Shown: one piece after another, positions 11,797-22,300 of the stretch
How positions within the stretch are numbered: the stretch's first letter is position 1
How the letters are laid out: each line of letters opens with the position of its first letter
Assembly: GCA_016711225.1 (NCBI GenBank)
Contig: JADJTK010000052.1
Span: forward strand, 124,001 to 188,000
Source of the DNA: Opitutaceae bacterium
Lineage (GTDB): Bacteria; Verrucomicrobiota; Verrucomicrobiia; Opitutales; Opitutaceae
Length of the DNA stretch: 64,000 bases
Direction: 5' to 3'
Notes under the pieces: model-generated
The model's database searches: none
The model's input: only the letters and a program-made list of their open reading frames with translations
What the model was told of the DNA's origin: nothing
Translations under genes and position numbers: made by a program

Positions 11797-14142
11797 TCAG
11801 GGCGACGTCACTCGCACGCGCAGGAACTGCCGCGGCTTTGCGGTAGTGGTCGCGGTGCTGCGAAAAGCCACTGTTTCGTAGAGACCGGTGACGTCGGACG
11901 TCGTACTCCCCTGCTGCACGAGATTTGCCGGAGCGCTCGACCACGTGACGAGGTCGTCGGAGATCTCCGCGACCACGCTCGCGCCCTTCGCACGCTTGAA
12001 CGTGAGTGCGAGGTACTGGCTACCGGTGCCGTTGTCGGTCCACACCGTCGGCGCGAGCGGTGCCTCGGCGGCGTTGGGGTCGCGGCCGAGGCCGTACTCG
12101 TGGAGATTGGCAACGCCGTCGCTATCCGGATCAGCTGAGGGATCGGACAACGCGGCCGAACCGCCCACGAAGAAGTTCGAGATCCACGCCGCGTACGGCG
12201 CCGCGCCCACCGGCACGAGCTCGAGCCAATTCACGCCGAAACCCGCGGCGCCGAGGGAGAGCTGCAACTGATCGGTGCCGGCGGTGAGCGTGACCCCGTT
12301 AACGACAACGGTGGCGAACGTATCCGCGCCTCCAGTGGACGGCACGGTGACCGGGGCGCTGACCATCGCGCCCTTCCAACGCACCGTGATCGCGTTGGCA
12401 ATCGCGGCGGCCGAGGCGTTCGAGACCCGAAGCCGCAAGTCGTAGCGCCCGGTGGCCGGGACCGTCAGGGTGTAGCGCAGCCATTCGCCGGCGGCGAGGT
12501 ACGCGAGCTTCGCGCCGGGCGCGTCGGCCCCGTTGGCGATCACAACGATGTCGGCATCGTTCGCCGTGCCGGTCGCGCGCAACGTCGAGCTCCCTTGGCG
12601 CGCATCGGTATCGTGGAACGCCACGCCTTCGCCGCCTTCGTCGTAGTTCTCCGACTGAAGGCGCAGTCCGGCGGCCGGGATCGCCCACGGCTGACCGCCG
12701 TTGCCATAGGTGCCGCCTGCACCGGGATTGCCACTGCGGATGACGGTGATGCTCGAGACGGCGGCGATTCCAGCGGAATCGCGGACGGTGACCGTGATGA
12801 CATTGGCCCCGAGCACGAGGTCGATGGCGTCGATGTTCCAGGTTGTCGTACCAACTCCGATACCACGCCCGCCGCGGCTGTTCGACCAAGTGATGCCTTT
12901 GACGGTCTTGCCGGTGGCCGCGGTGGCGGTGCCCGTGAGCGAAACAAGCGCCGTTGCCACACTGGCCGAGCCGGTGGTGGACGGCGTCTTGATGGTGAGG
13001 GTGGGCGCGGTGAGATTCGCTCCCAGCGGGACGTTCCAGAACGTGTCGTTCACCGTGGTGACGCCGCCGGCGCCCGGGCTGCCGTTGCCCCAGGAGGAAC
13101 CAGTGGCGACGGCCAAGAAGAGCGTGGAGTCCGCAGCGACCGTGGCGCCGCTGACACTCCAGGAGCTCGTGCCGTTCGCGAACGCGTAGGTGTTCGTGTC
13201 GATGCCCGCATTCCCCACTGCCGGCGTGAAGGTCCAGTTCACCTTGGTAACGCCGCCCGGCATCGCAGCAGTACCGGAGACGTTGCGGGCCGAGACGATC
13301 GAGGGCGGAACAAGGGGACCGGCGGGATCGGTGATCGAAACCTGGATCGGTCCCGCCAACGGCTGGTTGCGGCGCTGCGCCATCATCCAAGGCAGAAGGT
13401 AAGGATTCGAGTAGGCGGTTAAGGCGATCATATGGTCACCCGTCGCGTAGCGCGTGTAGATCACTTGCCCGCCCGCCTGCCGGGTACCGCTCACGCCGTT
13501 GTCGCTGCCCGAGACGGTGACGGCGCCATCGTCAACCGCGTGGAAGCACCAGATAGGTGTGCCAGCCATGCGCTCATAGGAGCTCGACCCTCCACCTGAC
13601 ACCGGCACGGCCGCGGCAAAGAAGAACGGATACAGACGGATGGCGCTCCACGTGCCATAACCGCCCATCGAGGGGCCGGTGACGTAGATGCGATTCAGAT
13701 CGATGGAGTAGCGTGTGGAGAGGTCGCGGATCGCCCGGACAACCTGGCCGATCGTGTTGCCATTCCAGCCGTCGGTCGCGTTCGCCTGCGGAACAACCAG
13801 AATACACCGGTGGGTGTCCCAGCCATCCTGGATGAGATTGAAGAAGCCGATGCCGTTGGTCGTAAGCTGCGTCTCGTTGTCATTTCCTACCTCGTAGGAA
13901 CCGTGCAGGAAGAGCACCACGGGATACGCGTTGGCCGGATTGTAGTCGCCGGGTAGCAGGAAGCGGTACGGCAGGTCGAAAGGCTCCGCTCCGGTCTTCG
14001 CCTGCGTCCCGTAGAGAAACGCGGCCGGCACGAGCGCCTTTGCCGGTACGCCAGTGAGAGCCAAGAGGAGGGCAAACGCGGCGACAATACGGGGCGACAA
14101 AAAGATCATACGTAGCAGCGACCGGATGTGGGGCTTCGGCAT
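11797..14142 (-). CDS. Exported alpha/beta-hydrolase (carbohydrate esterase-like) with Ig-like, CBM6-like and type A modules
   Basis: This 781-residue protein has a signal peptide (RIVAAFALLLALTGVPAKA). Its alpha/beta-hydrolase domain resembles PHB-depolymerase/feruloyl-esterase type enzymes: oxyanion segment VVLFLHGS, nucleophile Ser158 in TGPSMGGYGTW, and probable acid and histidine at Asp204/205 (FHAVDDGA) and His237 (GDHMIAL). Ig-like repeats (VTVRDSAGI), a CBM6-like module (LQSENYDEGGEGVAFHDTDA) and the Ca-type linker plus type A module ending PRQFLRVRVTSP follow. The likely role is de-esterification of a polysaccharide. The ATG at 14142 precedes another at 14109 that gives a more typical leader. 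It is a paralogue of the next gene upstream. Confidence 0.8.
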   Translation of the reverse strand: MPKPHIRSLLRMIFLSPRIVAAFALLLALTGVPAKALVPAAFLYGTQAKTGAEPFDLPYRFLLPGDYNPANAYPVVLFLHGSYEVGNDNETQLTTNGIGFFNLIQDGWDTHRCILVVPQANATDGWNGNTIGQVVRAIRDLSTRYSIDLNRIYVTGPSMGGYGTWSAIRLYPFFFAAAVPVSGGGSSSYERMAGTPIWCFHAVDDGAVTVSGSDNGVSGTRQAGGQVIYTRYATGDHMIALTAYSNPYLLPWMMAQRRNQPLAGPIQVSITDPAGPLVPPSIVSARNVSGTAAMPGGVTKVNWTFTPAVGNAGIDTNTYAFANGTSSWSVSGATVAADSTLFLAVATGSSWGNGSPGAGGVTTVNDTFWNVPLGANLTAPTLTIKTPSTTGSASVATALVSLTGTATAATGKTVKGITWSNSRGGRGIGVGTTTWNIDAIDLVLGANVITVTVRDSAGIAAVSSITVIRSGNPGAGGTYGNGGQPWAIPAAGLRLQSENYDEGGEGVAFHDTDARQGSSTLRATGTANDADIVVIANGADAPGAKLAYLAAGEWLRYTLTVPATGRYDLRLRVSNASAAAIANAITVRWKGAMVSAPVTVPSTGGADTFATVVVNGVTLTAGTDQLQLSLGAAGFGVNWLELVPVGAAPYAAWISNFFVGGSAALSDPSADPDSDGVANLHEYGLGRDPNAAEAPLAPTVWTDNGTGSQYLALTFKRAKGASVVAEISDDLVTWSSAPANLVQQGSTTSDVTGLYETVAFRSTATTTAKPRQFLRVRVTSP

Positions 14143-14326
14143 GGGTTGTTAGGACGATGCGCCAACGTGAGCGGACGACGTAAGCCAATTTGCACGAATC
14201 TTCGCTTTTCATACCGAAGTCACAAAACAAGGGCAGCGAGAGTCGGGTGATTTGGCGCGTAGCTGCCGCGCCCGGCCGCTTCGCCCCCTGCGGGTCGCGC
14301 CCTTCTCTGCGGCCCACGCCCTGAGC

Positions 14327-14348
14327 GACCAGCGCAGACCGGTCCTAC
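14327..14348. repeat. Degenerate copy of the REP-like element
   Basis: The sequence gaccagcgcagaccggtcctac matches the 11770 element in its right arm and last 11 bases but has lost pairing in the left arm. It too sits 4 bases after a stop codon (gene ending at 14353). Confidence 0.55.
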
Positions 14349-14352
14349 TTGT

Positions 14353-16647
14353 TTATGGCGCGATAACGCTCACGCGCAGGAACTGCCGCGGTTTCGCGGC
14401 AATGGTGGCGGCACTGCGATAGATCACCGTTTCGTAGAGACCGGTGGCGTCGGGAGTCGCGGTGCCGACTTGCACGAGATTTGGCGCGTCGCTCGACCAC
14501 GTGACGAGGTCGTCGGAAACCTCCGCGACGACACTCACGCCCTTCGCGCGCTTGAACGTGAGCGCGGCGTACTGGCTGCCGGTGGCGGAGTCGGTCCAGA
14601 GCGTCGGCGCGAGCGCGGACTCAGCGACGTTGGGCGCACGGCCCAGGCTGTACTCGAGGAAATTGCTCAGGCCATCGCCGTCGGGATCAGCGTCCGGTGC
14701 GACCTTGGCCACCACAGCACCCGGAAGGTATCCGACCACCCAGCTCGCATACGGCACCACACCGACCGGCGTCAGTTCGAGCCAGTTGAGCTCGAAATTG
14801 CCGGCGTAGCAGTCGACCTCCAGCAAACCGGTACCGGCCGAGAGCACGACCTCCGGCACCTCAAGGTTCACGAAAGTATCCGCCGCTCCGGTCGTCGGCA
14901 CGGTAAGCGGTCCCGCCACGACCCGGCCCTTCCAGCGGAGCACGACGGCGTTGCTGGCCGCCGAAGCGGTGCTGTTCGAGACCCGCAGGCGCAGGTTGTA
15001 TCGACCCGCCTTCGGCACGGTGAGCGTGTAACGCAACCACTCGCCCGCCAAAGTGGAACCCACCTTCAGGCCCGGCGCATCCGCGCCGGCGGCGATGGCG
15101 ACGAGGTCCACCTCGTTCGCCGTCCCACCGCTGCGAACGGTGGAAGTCCCCTTGCGCAGATCGCGATCGTGGAACGCGATCCCCTCCCCGCCCTCGTCGT
15201 AGTTTTCGGCCTCGAGATGCAGACCGGCGGCCAGGATCGTCCACGGCTGACCGTTGTTCCCGTAGGTGCCGGTGGTACCAGTGTTGACGCTGGTAATCGT
15301 GATCAAAGTGCTCGCCGTGATGCCGGCGGAATCCCGCACCGTAACGGTGATGACGTTGGCACCTGGCTCCAGGCCGATATCCGTGACCGACCACGCCGTC
15401 GTCCCCAAGGCGCCCCCTTGGCTGCCTCGGTCGCTGGACCAAGTCACCATGCTGACGGTCTTTCCGGCTGCGGCCGTAGCCGTGCCAGCGAGGTACAGGA
15501 GATTCGCACCGGCGAAACGGGCCGTGCCGGTCGCGCTGGGTTGCTGGATCACGATCGTGGGTACGGTCAGGTCCGCGCCGAGCGGGACGTTCCAGAAGGA
15601 GTCGTTGACCGTGGTAACACCGTTGCCGACCGGGTAGTCGACGTCCGGAATCGCCAAGGACGGGCCGGTCGCGATGACCATGAACTGCGTGGATGATGAG
15701 GAGACCGGAGCCGCAGCTACGGACCAGGAGGAAGCCCCGGTGGTCAGTGGAAGGGCGCTCGTGTCGATCCCGGCGAAGCCGGTGGTCGGCGCGAAGGTCC
15801 AGTTGACCTTGGTCACGCCGCCGGTGAGGGCTGCGGTCCCGGAAACGTTTCGGGTTGGTTCGGCAACAGCAGGCACGAGGCGATTGGCTGGATCCGTAAT
15901 CTGGACATACGGATCAACGAGCGCCGGCCGGTTGCGACGCTGGGCCATCAGCCAAGGCAACAGCCGGGGGTTGGCATAGGCGGCCAGCCAGATCGCGTGG
16001 CTGCCATTGGCATAGCGGGTGTAGATGACCCGGCCACCGGCGAGCCGCGCGTTACTGACGGCGTTGTCGCTGCCGCTGACCCCGACGGTTTCGTCTTTGG
16101 CGGCGTGGAAATCCCAGATCGGGATATGGGCAATCTTCTGGAAATTCCCTCCAGCGGCTCCGGACATCGGCACCGCCGCGGCGAAAACATAGGGATAGCG
16201 ATTGATGATGCTCCAGGAGCCGTAGCCGCCCATCGAGATGCCGGTGACGGAGATGCGGTCGGGATCAATCGAGTAGGTGGCAGAGAGCGTCCGCACCATG
16301 CGAACAATCTGGTCCAGACTCGTGGCGTCCCACGTGTCGTGCGCCTGCGGCGCGACCAGGAAGCAGGGATACTGGGAGGAGCCGAGAAGCTGGTAGGCGC
16401 CCCAGCAGCTCCAGTTGAGCTGAAACTTGTTGTCGGTCCCCGACTCCGCCGATCCGTGGAGGTAAACGATCAAGGGGTAGCTCTTCGTCGGGTCGTAGTT
16501 CGCCGGCACGTAGTAACGGTACGGGAGGTCGTAGCTCTCCGTCGCGAGCCTCGGCAAATTGCCAAAGAGGAGGTCCGCATCGGTGACGGCGCGCGCTGCC
16601 GTGCCGAGCGAAAGCGCAACGAACAGAAGAACGATTTTACCGCGCAA
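14353..16647 (-). CDS. Exported alpha/beta-hydrolase (carbohydrate esterase-like), paralogue
   Basis: At 764 residues, this protein is colinear with the esterase gene at 11797-14142. It has a leader (MRGKIVLLFVALSLGTAARA), a hydrolase domain with YLHGSAESG, nucleophile Ser138 in TGISMGGYGSW, Asp185 (AAKDETV) and His217 (NGSHAIW). Two Ig-like stretches, a CBM6-like module (LEAENYDEGGEGIAFHDRDL), the linker DADPDGDGLSNFLEYSLGRA and a type A module ending PRQFLRVSVIAP follow. The only plausible start for the complete leader is TTG at 16647; no ATG lies nearby in frame. The role is probably removal of ester groups from the glycan attacked by the neighbouring glycosidases, inferred from context. 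Confidence 0.8.
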   Translation of the reverse strand: MRGKIVLLFVALSLGTAARAVTDADLLFGNLPRLATESYDLPYRYYVPANYDPTKSYPLIVYLHGSAESGTDNKFQLNWSCWGAYQLLGSSQYPCFLVAPQAHDTWDATSLDQIVRMVRTLSATYSIDPDRISVTGISMGGYGSWSIINRYPYVFAAAVPMSGAAGGNFQKIAHIPIWDFHAAKDETVGVSGSDNAVSNARLAGGRVIYTRYANGSHAIWLAAYANPRLLPWLMAQRRNRPALVDPYVQITDPANRLVPAVAEPTRNVSGTAALTGGVTKVNWTFAPTTGFAGIDTSALPLTTGASSWSVAAAPVSSSSTQFMVIATGPSLAIPDVDYPVGNGVTTVNDSFWNVPLGADLTVPTIVIQQPSATGTARFAGANLLYLAGTATAAAGKTVSMVTWSSDRGSQGGALGTTAWSVTDIGLEPGANVITVTVRDSAGITASTLITITSVNTGTTGTYGNNGQPWTILAAGLHLEAENYDEGGEGIAFHDRDLRKGTSTVRSGGTANEVDLVAIAAGADAPGLKVGSTLAGEWLRYTLTVPKAGRYNLRLRVSNSTASAASNAVVLRWKGRVVAGPLTVPTTGAADTFVNLEVPEVVLSAGTGLLEVDCYAGNFELNWLELTPVGVVPYASWVVGYLPGAVVAKVAPDADPDGDGLSNFLEYSLGRAPNVAESALAPTLWTDSATGSQYAALTFKRAKGVSVVAEVSDDLVTWSSDAPNLVQVGTATPDATGLYETVIYRSAATIAAKPRQFLRVSVIAP

Positions 16648-16786
16648 GCGGCGAAAGAAGGGATTGGGGGAACACGGGCGGGGAGGCCGTAGTTCGAGAC
16701 AGCTCCGGGAGTTCGGCGCAAAACCGGTCCCTTGCTGCCATCATCATGACTCTATTACAGATTTAGGGTTCCAGCATGCTCGACCC

Positions 16787-16891
16787 GTAGGTCCAGTCTC
16801 CGACTGGACACCTCCGATCTCGCCGCTCCCAAGCCCTTCGTTCCACCCTCCTGCGGCTCGCCCCGCCCGACCGGTCGAAGACCGGTCCTAC
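16787..16891. repeat. Inverted pair of REP-like elements
   Basis: At 16787-16812 the plus strand reads gtagg tccagtc tcc gactgga cacc. At 16869-16891 the related element lies in the opposite orientation (gaccggtcgaagaccggtcctac). The two share the gtagg(a/t)cc.gtct.cgac.gg pattern and form a head-to-head pair about 55 bases apart, as in bacterial REP/BIME units. The right copy ends 4 bases after the stop codon at 16896. The gap to the upstream esterase gene holds nothing else. Confidence 0.6.
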
Positions 16892-16895
16892 TTGT

Positions 16896-19388
16896 TCAGG
16901 GTAACGTCACCCGCACGCGTAGAAACTGGCGCGGCTTCGCAGTGGTCGTGGCGGTGCTGCGGAAGGTCACCGCCTCGTTGAGGCCGGTGACGTCGGGCAC
17001 CGCGGTGCCGACTTGGACCAAGTTCGCCGCGTCGCTCGTCCACGTGACAAGGTCGTCGGAGATCTCCGCCACCACCGCGATGCCGCGGGCGCGCTGAAAG
17101 GTGAGTGCGAGGATACTGACTACCGGTGCCCATGTCGGTCCGGCAGGCGTGAGCTCCAGCCAGTTGAGGTCAAAGCCTCCGGTGACGCAATCGACCTGCA
17201 GCTGATTGGGGCCAGCAGCGAGCACGACTCCGGGCACGTCGAGATCGGTGAAGAGGTCCCAGCCTCCCGTGGACGGCACGGTCAGCGGGCCAGCGATGAC
17301 CGTGCCCTTCCAGCGCAACGAAACCGCGTTGGGCGACGCCGCGCCTGTGCCGTTGGCGACGCGCAGGCGGACCTTGTACGTCGCGGTAATCGGCACCACA
17401 GCCGTGTAGCGCAACCACTCACCCGCGACGGTGTATCCAACCTTCATTCCTGGCGAATCGGCGCCGCTGTCCATCGCGACGAGATCGACCTCGTTGGCCC
17501 AACCGCCAGCGCGCACCGTCGAAGTCCCCTGGCGGCTGTCGGCATCGTGGTACCCCACCCCAGCGCCTTCGTCGTAGTCCTCGGCTTCGATCCGCGCGCC
17601 GGCGGCGCCGATGATCGGCACCGCGGCCACCACGACCGAACACTCCACCGACGCGAAACCACTGCGGCCGTCGTCGACCTTGATCGCAAAAGTATCCGCG
17701 CCGATGAAACCCGCCGCGGGCCGATAACGGACCAATCCGTCGGGGCCGACTTCCGCCGCACCATGCACCGCCGGCCGCGCCACGCTCCAATCGAGCGGAT
17801 CGCCGTCGACATCGGTCGCCGCGAGCGCCACCGCGAACTCGGCGTCGGCGAAACAGCGCCATTGGCGCGCCGCCGGGCCCGCGATCGTCGGCGCATGGTT
17901 CGGTCCGCTGCCGAAGGGTTCGACGAGCACCGAGGTCTTCAAGATCTGCTTCATTCCTCCGACGGTGCGGATCGTGACGGTGTACAGCCCGGGGGCCGCG
18001 TAGGCATGGGCGACTGTGGGCTGATAACCGTAAACGGTCTCCACCGGCGAGCCGTCGCCAAAGTCGATCGTGCGCTCATTGCCTCCTTCGCCGAAAGGAT
18101 AGTGACCGATCGTGACCTGCGAGCCAGGCGTGATTCCACGCACTGGGTACTCATAGACCAGGCCGGTGATGGGCATCTGCCCGGCCGCACCACGCGCGAA
18201 CGCCCGCACCGCCGTGAAGCCGCGCTCCTGGCGCCCGTCGTCGAAGAAGACCCGCAGTTCCTCGGAGTAGAAGCCCGGCTCGGACGGAGTAAGCGCGGCG
18301 GTGGGACCGTCGACGACGGTGCCGTCGTGCAAGATCCAACGATACCCGGTGATCGTGCGGCCCGGGCGCGCGAGGGAGCGCCGGCCGTCGAGCGTGAGCG
18401 TGTCGCCGGCGAACATGAACTGGTAGCCGCCCGCCACCGGGATGCCGGCGTCGGGATAGTCGCGCAGATAGGCGTCGGCCGCGAAGGGATAGGTACCGGG
18501 TTCGTCGCCGTCCCACCGGAAGTCGTAATGAAGGTGCGGATCGGAGTTGCCGTTGCCGTACTGTCCCGTGAGTCCGAGCAACTGCCCGGCGGCGAGTGTC
18601 TGGCCCGCCGTTACCACGATGGTCGGCGGATTCATGTGGAACATCCGCGTGATCGTGCCGTCCGCCGCCGTAAACTGCACCGACCACTCCGAAGTGGTGA
18701 CCGTGCCCGCCTCGGGTGCGAACACCGGCAGCCGCTCCGGCACCGCGCCAAAATCCTCACCCTTATGGTAGTAGGTCGTCTCCACGCCCTGCGGCACGAT
18801 CCCCAGCCACGTGTTGTTGTAGGTCGTCGCGTACCAGCGGTAGTCGCCCACCGGGAACCGCAGGGTTGCCGGCCCCCAGGATTCGCCCGCCGCGGTGAAG
18901 CGAAGGCGGAGGCGCTTCGGGATGGCCACCGCGTAGATGCCCACCTCGAGCCACTCCTGAGTGCCATCAAGGTACAGACGCAGCCCGGCAGCATCGATCG
19001 GATACTGGAGCGGCCGCGCGACCACCTCGACCTCCTGTCCGTCGACAAGCAGCCGCACCCGCGCGGCGTAGTTCACACGGTAGTCGGGCGAGATCGTGGG
19101 AAACGGCATCGTCTCGTGGGTGATCGCGGGCTGCCCTTGCGCGTCGTTGAGAATGCGGAACGTGTGCGGCACGCCATTGCGGACCGCGGTAACGGTCTCG
19201 CCCGGATCGACATCGACGGTCGTCGGCCACCCCGCCGGTGCCGCGGCCTGCAGCGCCACGGCGCAGCCCGCGAGCAGCAGGAGCCAACCTCGGCGCCACG
19301 CGCGCACGCCGGCCCGGGAACGGGCCGCCGAATTGAGTGAGGAACGCGAGATGTCACTCGCTAAGGAGTGTGGGTGATCGACGATCAT
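16896..19388 (-). CDS. Exported M23 peptidase with PKD, cadherin-like, CBM6-like and shortened type A modules
   Basis: This 830-residue protein has a leader that contains LLAGC (Cys42), a possible lipobox. The M23 domain has His208/Asp212 (YHKGEDFG), His251 (FHMN) and His285/His287 (DPHLHYD), so the zinc site and catalytic histidine are complete. PKD-like, cadherin-like (DVDGDPLDWSVA) and CBM6-like (IEAEDYDEGAGVGYHDADS) domains follow. The usual linker with the DxDxDG motif is missing: LELTPAG runs directly into a short out-of-register stretch and then LALTFQRARG, ending PRQFLRVRVTLP. A deletion (junction near 17140) and an extra base (near 17112) cancel each other. Its ATG overlaps the stop of the upstream GH16 gene (ATGA), indicating coupled translation. 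The substrate is unknown: peptidoglycan or a glycoprotein are both possible. Confidence 0.82.
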   Translation of the reverse strand: MIVDHPHSLASDISRSSLNSAARSRAGVRAWRRGWLLLLAGCAVALQAAAPAGWPTTVDVDPGETVTAVRNGVPHTFRILNDAQGQPAITHETMPFPTISPDYRVNYAARVRLLVDGQEVEVVARPLQYPIDAAGLRLYLDGTQEWLEVGIYAVAIPKRLRLRFTAAGESWGPATLRFPVGDYRWYATTYNNTWLGIVPQGVETTYYHKGEDFGAVPERLPVFAPEAGTVTTSEWSVQFTAADGTITRMFHMNPPTIVVTAGQTLAAGQLLGLTGQYGNGNSDPHLHYDFRWDGDEPGTYPFAADAYLRDYPDAGIPVAGGYQFMFAGDTLTLDGRRSLARPGRTITGYRWILHDGTVVDGPTAALTPSEPGFYSEELRVFFDDGRQERGFTAVRAFARGAAGQMPITGLVYEYPVRGITPGSQVTIGHYPFGEGGNERTIDFGDGSPVETVYGYQPTVAHAYAAPGLYTVTIRTVGGMKQILKTSVLVEPFGSGPNHAPTIAGPAARQWRCFADAEFAVALAATDVDGDPLDWSVARPAVHGAAEVGPDGLVRYRPAAGFIGADTFAIKVDDGRSGFASVECSVVVAAVPIIGAAGARIEAEDYDEGAGVGYHDADSRQGTSTVRAGGWANEVDLVAMDSGADSPGMKVGYTVAGEWLRYTAVVPITATYKVRLRVANGTGAASPNAVSLRWKGTVIAGPLTVPSTGGWDLFTDLDVPGVVLAAGPNQLQVDCVTGGFDLNWLELTPAGPTWAPVVSILALTFQRARGIAVVAEISDDLVTWTSDAANLVQVGTAVPDVTGLNEAVTFRSTATTTAKPRQFLRVRVTLP

Positions 19389-22300
19389 GGGGAGGAAACT
19401 CGTACGCGAAGGAACTGCCGCGGCTTGCTGGCAAGGGTCGCGGTACTGCGGTAGGTGATGGTCTCGAAGAGCCCGCTCGCATCGACCACAGGCGCGCCCA
19501 CCGGCACGAGCTGCGCGGGCGCGGCGCTCCAGTTGGCCAGGTCGTCCGAGATCTCCGCCACGACCGCGACACCGAGTGCGCGGCGGAAGGTAAGTGCGAA
19601 GTGGGTGCCACCGGTGCCCGGGTCGGTCCACACCGCCGCCGCAAGCGCCGGTTCGGCGGCATTGGGCGCGCGTCCGAGACCGTACTCGAGGAGATTATTC
19701 AGGCCGTCGCCGTCGGGATCGGCGGTCGGATCGGTCTGCGCTGCCGCGCCGCCAGGGAAGTAGCCCGCGATCCACGCGGCGTACGGCGCAACGCCGGCCG
19801 GCGTGAGCTCGAGCCAATTCACGTCGAAGCCGCCGGTGCTGCAATCGAGCTGGAGCAAAGCGGTGCCGGCGGAGAACGCGACATCGGGCAGATCGAGAGT
19901 GGTGAATGAATCCCAACCACCGGTCGCGGGCACCGTCAGCGGTCCAGCCACGACTGCGCCCTTCCAGCGAAGCGATACCGCATTCGGCGAAGCCGCGGCC
20001 GTGCCGTTGGAAACGCGCAGCCGCAGGTTGTAGCGTGCGGTGGTGGGCACGGTGAGCGTATAGCGCAGCCATTCGCCGGCAGCGGTGAATCCAACTTTCA
20101 AGTCCGGCGAATCGGACCCGGTATCGACCGAAACCAGATCGACTTCGTTGGCCGTGCCGGTGGAGCGCATCGTCGAAGTGCCCTGGCGAGAGTCGAGGTC
20201 ATGATAGGCCACGCCCTCGCCTCCCTCGTCATAGTTCTCGGCCTCGAGGCGCAGCGTTCCAGGCCCTGCCGCCCAGGGCGCGTCGGCATTGCCATACGTG
20301 CCGGCGGTGCCGACCACCACCGCCACGGTGCCCGTGGCAGACCGGGCGTTGTCGCCGTAGGCGGTCGCAGTGATCGTCCGACTCCCGAGCTCGGACGCGA
20401 CCCACGAGAGATTCCACGTGCCGGTGCCGGAGTTATAGATACCGTTGCCCAGCGCCCTGCCGCCGAGGCTGAACGCCACATGGTCGATCGTGTGGCTCGT
20501 GCCGGGGACGACGGTGGCGGCGAGCGTCACGGTGTCGCCGAGCACCGGGACAAACGCGGGCGTCGCCGTGACCAAGGTCACCCGCGGCGCGGTGGTGGTG
20601 ATCGCGCAATTGAGCGTGATCGTGTCGGCACCGCCGCGACCGTCCGTGACTTGCACGGTGAAAGAATCGGATCCGACATAGCCGGCTGTCGGCGTGTACT
20701 GCGCCACACCGCTCGAGCCGATGGAGGCGGTGCCATGGGCCGGATAGAGCGCGATGCTCCAAGTGAGCGGGTCGCCGTCGGCATCGGTGGCAGCGATGGT
20801 CGCGGTGGCGGCCGCGCCGTCGACGCTCGCCAACAACACCGGCTCGGAAGTGGTGATCGTGGGCGCGGTGTTGCCCGTCATGCTGACGTTGACCGTGAGT
20901 TCGGCCGAGGTGCTGGCCAAGCCGTCGGTGGCGGTCAGGCGCAACACATACATGCCGCCGGCGTTAAAGGTCGCAGTGGAGTTCACCCAGTCCGGATGAG
21001 TGATCGCGGCCGGAGCGGGGCCACTGACTTGCGACCACTGCTGCGTAGTGCGGAACTCCGGCAAGCCGTCGTCGCTCACCGCGCCCGGCAGCGTGACGGT
21101 CTCGCCGAGATTGATACTGAGCGGCGTTCCGGTGGCGACCTGCGGGGCCTGGTTGGTGCCGGGCGCCACCACCGTGATGGGGACGAGAGCCCACGGATCA
21201 CTGGTCAACTCGCCATCGGAAGCCTTCACCACCAACAGATAGCTACCTGCCCAGGCGAAGGTCACCGTTGGTTCCTGCACGTTTCGCGACGAGAAGGTGA
21301 CCGGGGCCGAGCCCCAGACATCCCAGGTGATGGTGGGGCTGTTGCCGGCCGGCAGACCGTCGTCGACCACCGCCGCATTGAGCTTGAGGGGATAGCCGGC
21401 CATCACCGTACGCCCGGCGCAGGCCACCAACGGCGCGGTGTTACCACTGCCATCCACCACATCGACCTTCCGAACGACCTGGTCGCCATAGTGGCCGTCG
21501 TGGACGACCAGGCGGATCTCGTACGTTCCGGCGACCGGGAAGGTCACCGTGGTCTGCAGAGCCGAGGGTTCGGCGAACACGGGAAGGCCCGGACCGGTGA
21601 GCGCCTGCCATTCGTAGGTATAGCCCACCCCGGGCATTCCGTCGCCGGATACACTGCCGGTGAGCGGCAGCGGCTGGTTGACGAAGGCCCGCAGGTTGAC
21701 CCCGCTCATCCAGTTGTGGCCGGTGGAGACGCTCGGGGGCGCATGCACGCGAACGCCGGGCTGCAATTGAAACTCACGGACATAGTCCACATACATCTGC
21801 TGGTTGGGGATCTCCGCATCCGCGGCGCCGTCGTAGGCGAAATTCAGCCGCAGGACTTGGGGAAGAGTGGCCAACTCGCTGCGCACCGCCGGAGTTATAT
21901 CCGTCGCGCCGTAACAGAGATCGTCGAAGAAATACCGGATCCGCCGGGAATCCCACTCGATGGCGTAGATGTGCCACTCCGCGCTCGGGTCGGGGCAGCG
22001 GAAGAAGTTCATCTCGTCCACATGCCGGTCCCAGGGATTCTTACCCGGCAAGGTCTCGTCGTCCCAGTGCGCGGTGCCGGTGATATAGAATGGCATCGCT
22101 TGCTCAGGCTGAACGCCGTTGCCCTTGAACTCCATGACGTCGATCTCGCCGCCGTTCGGCCAACCCTTGTCAGCGCCGGTGCTCCAAAGAGCAGGGAAAC
22201 TCCCGCCCACCGTCGGTATCTTCGCCCGGAACTCGATGCGGCCGTGCAGGAACGTCCGGTTCTCGGGCTTGCTGTAGAGGAACGCCGAGGTGAACCCGCC

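Noticed and set aside
16869..16891. Intrinsic terminator
   Set aside because: The GACCGGTC hairpin is stable but no T-tract follows on either strand, so I list it as a REP-like repeat and leave termination as a possibility.
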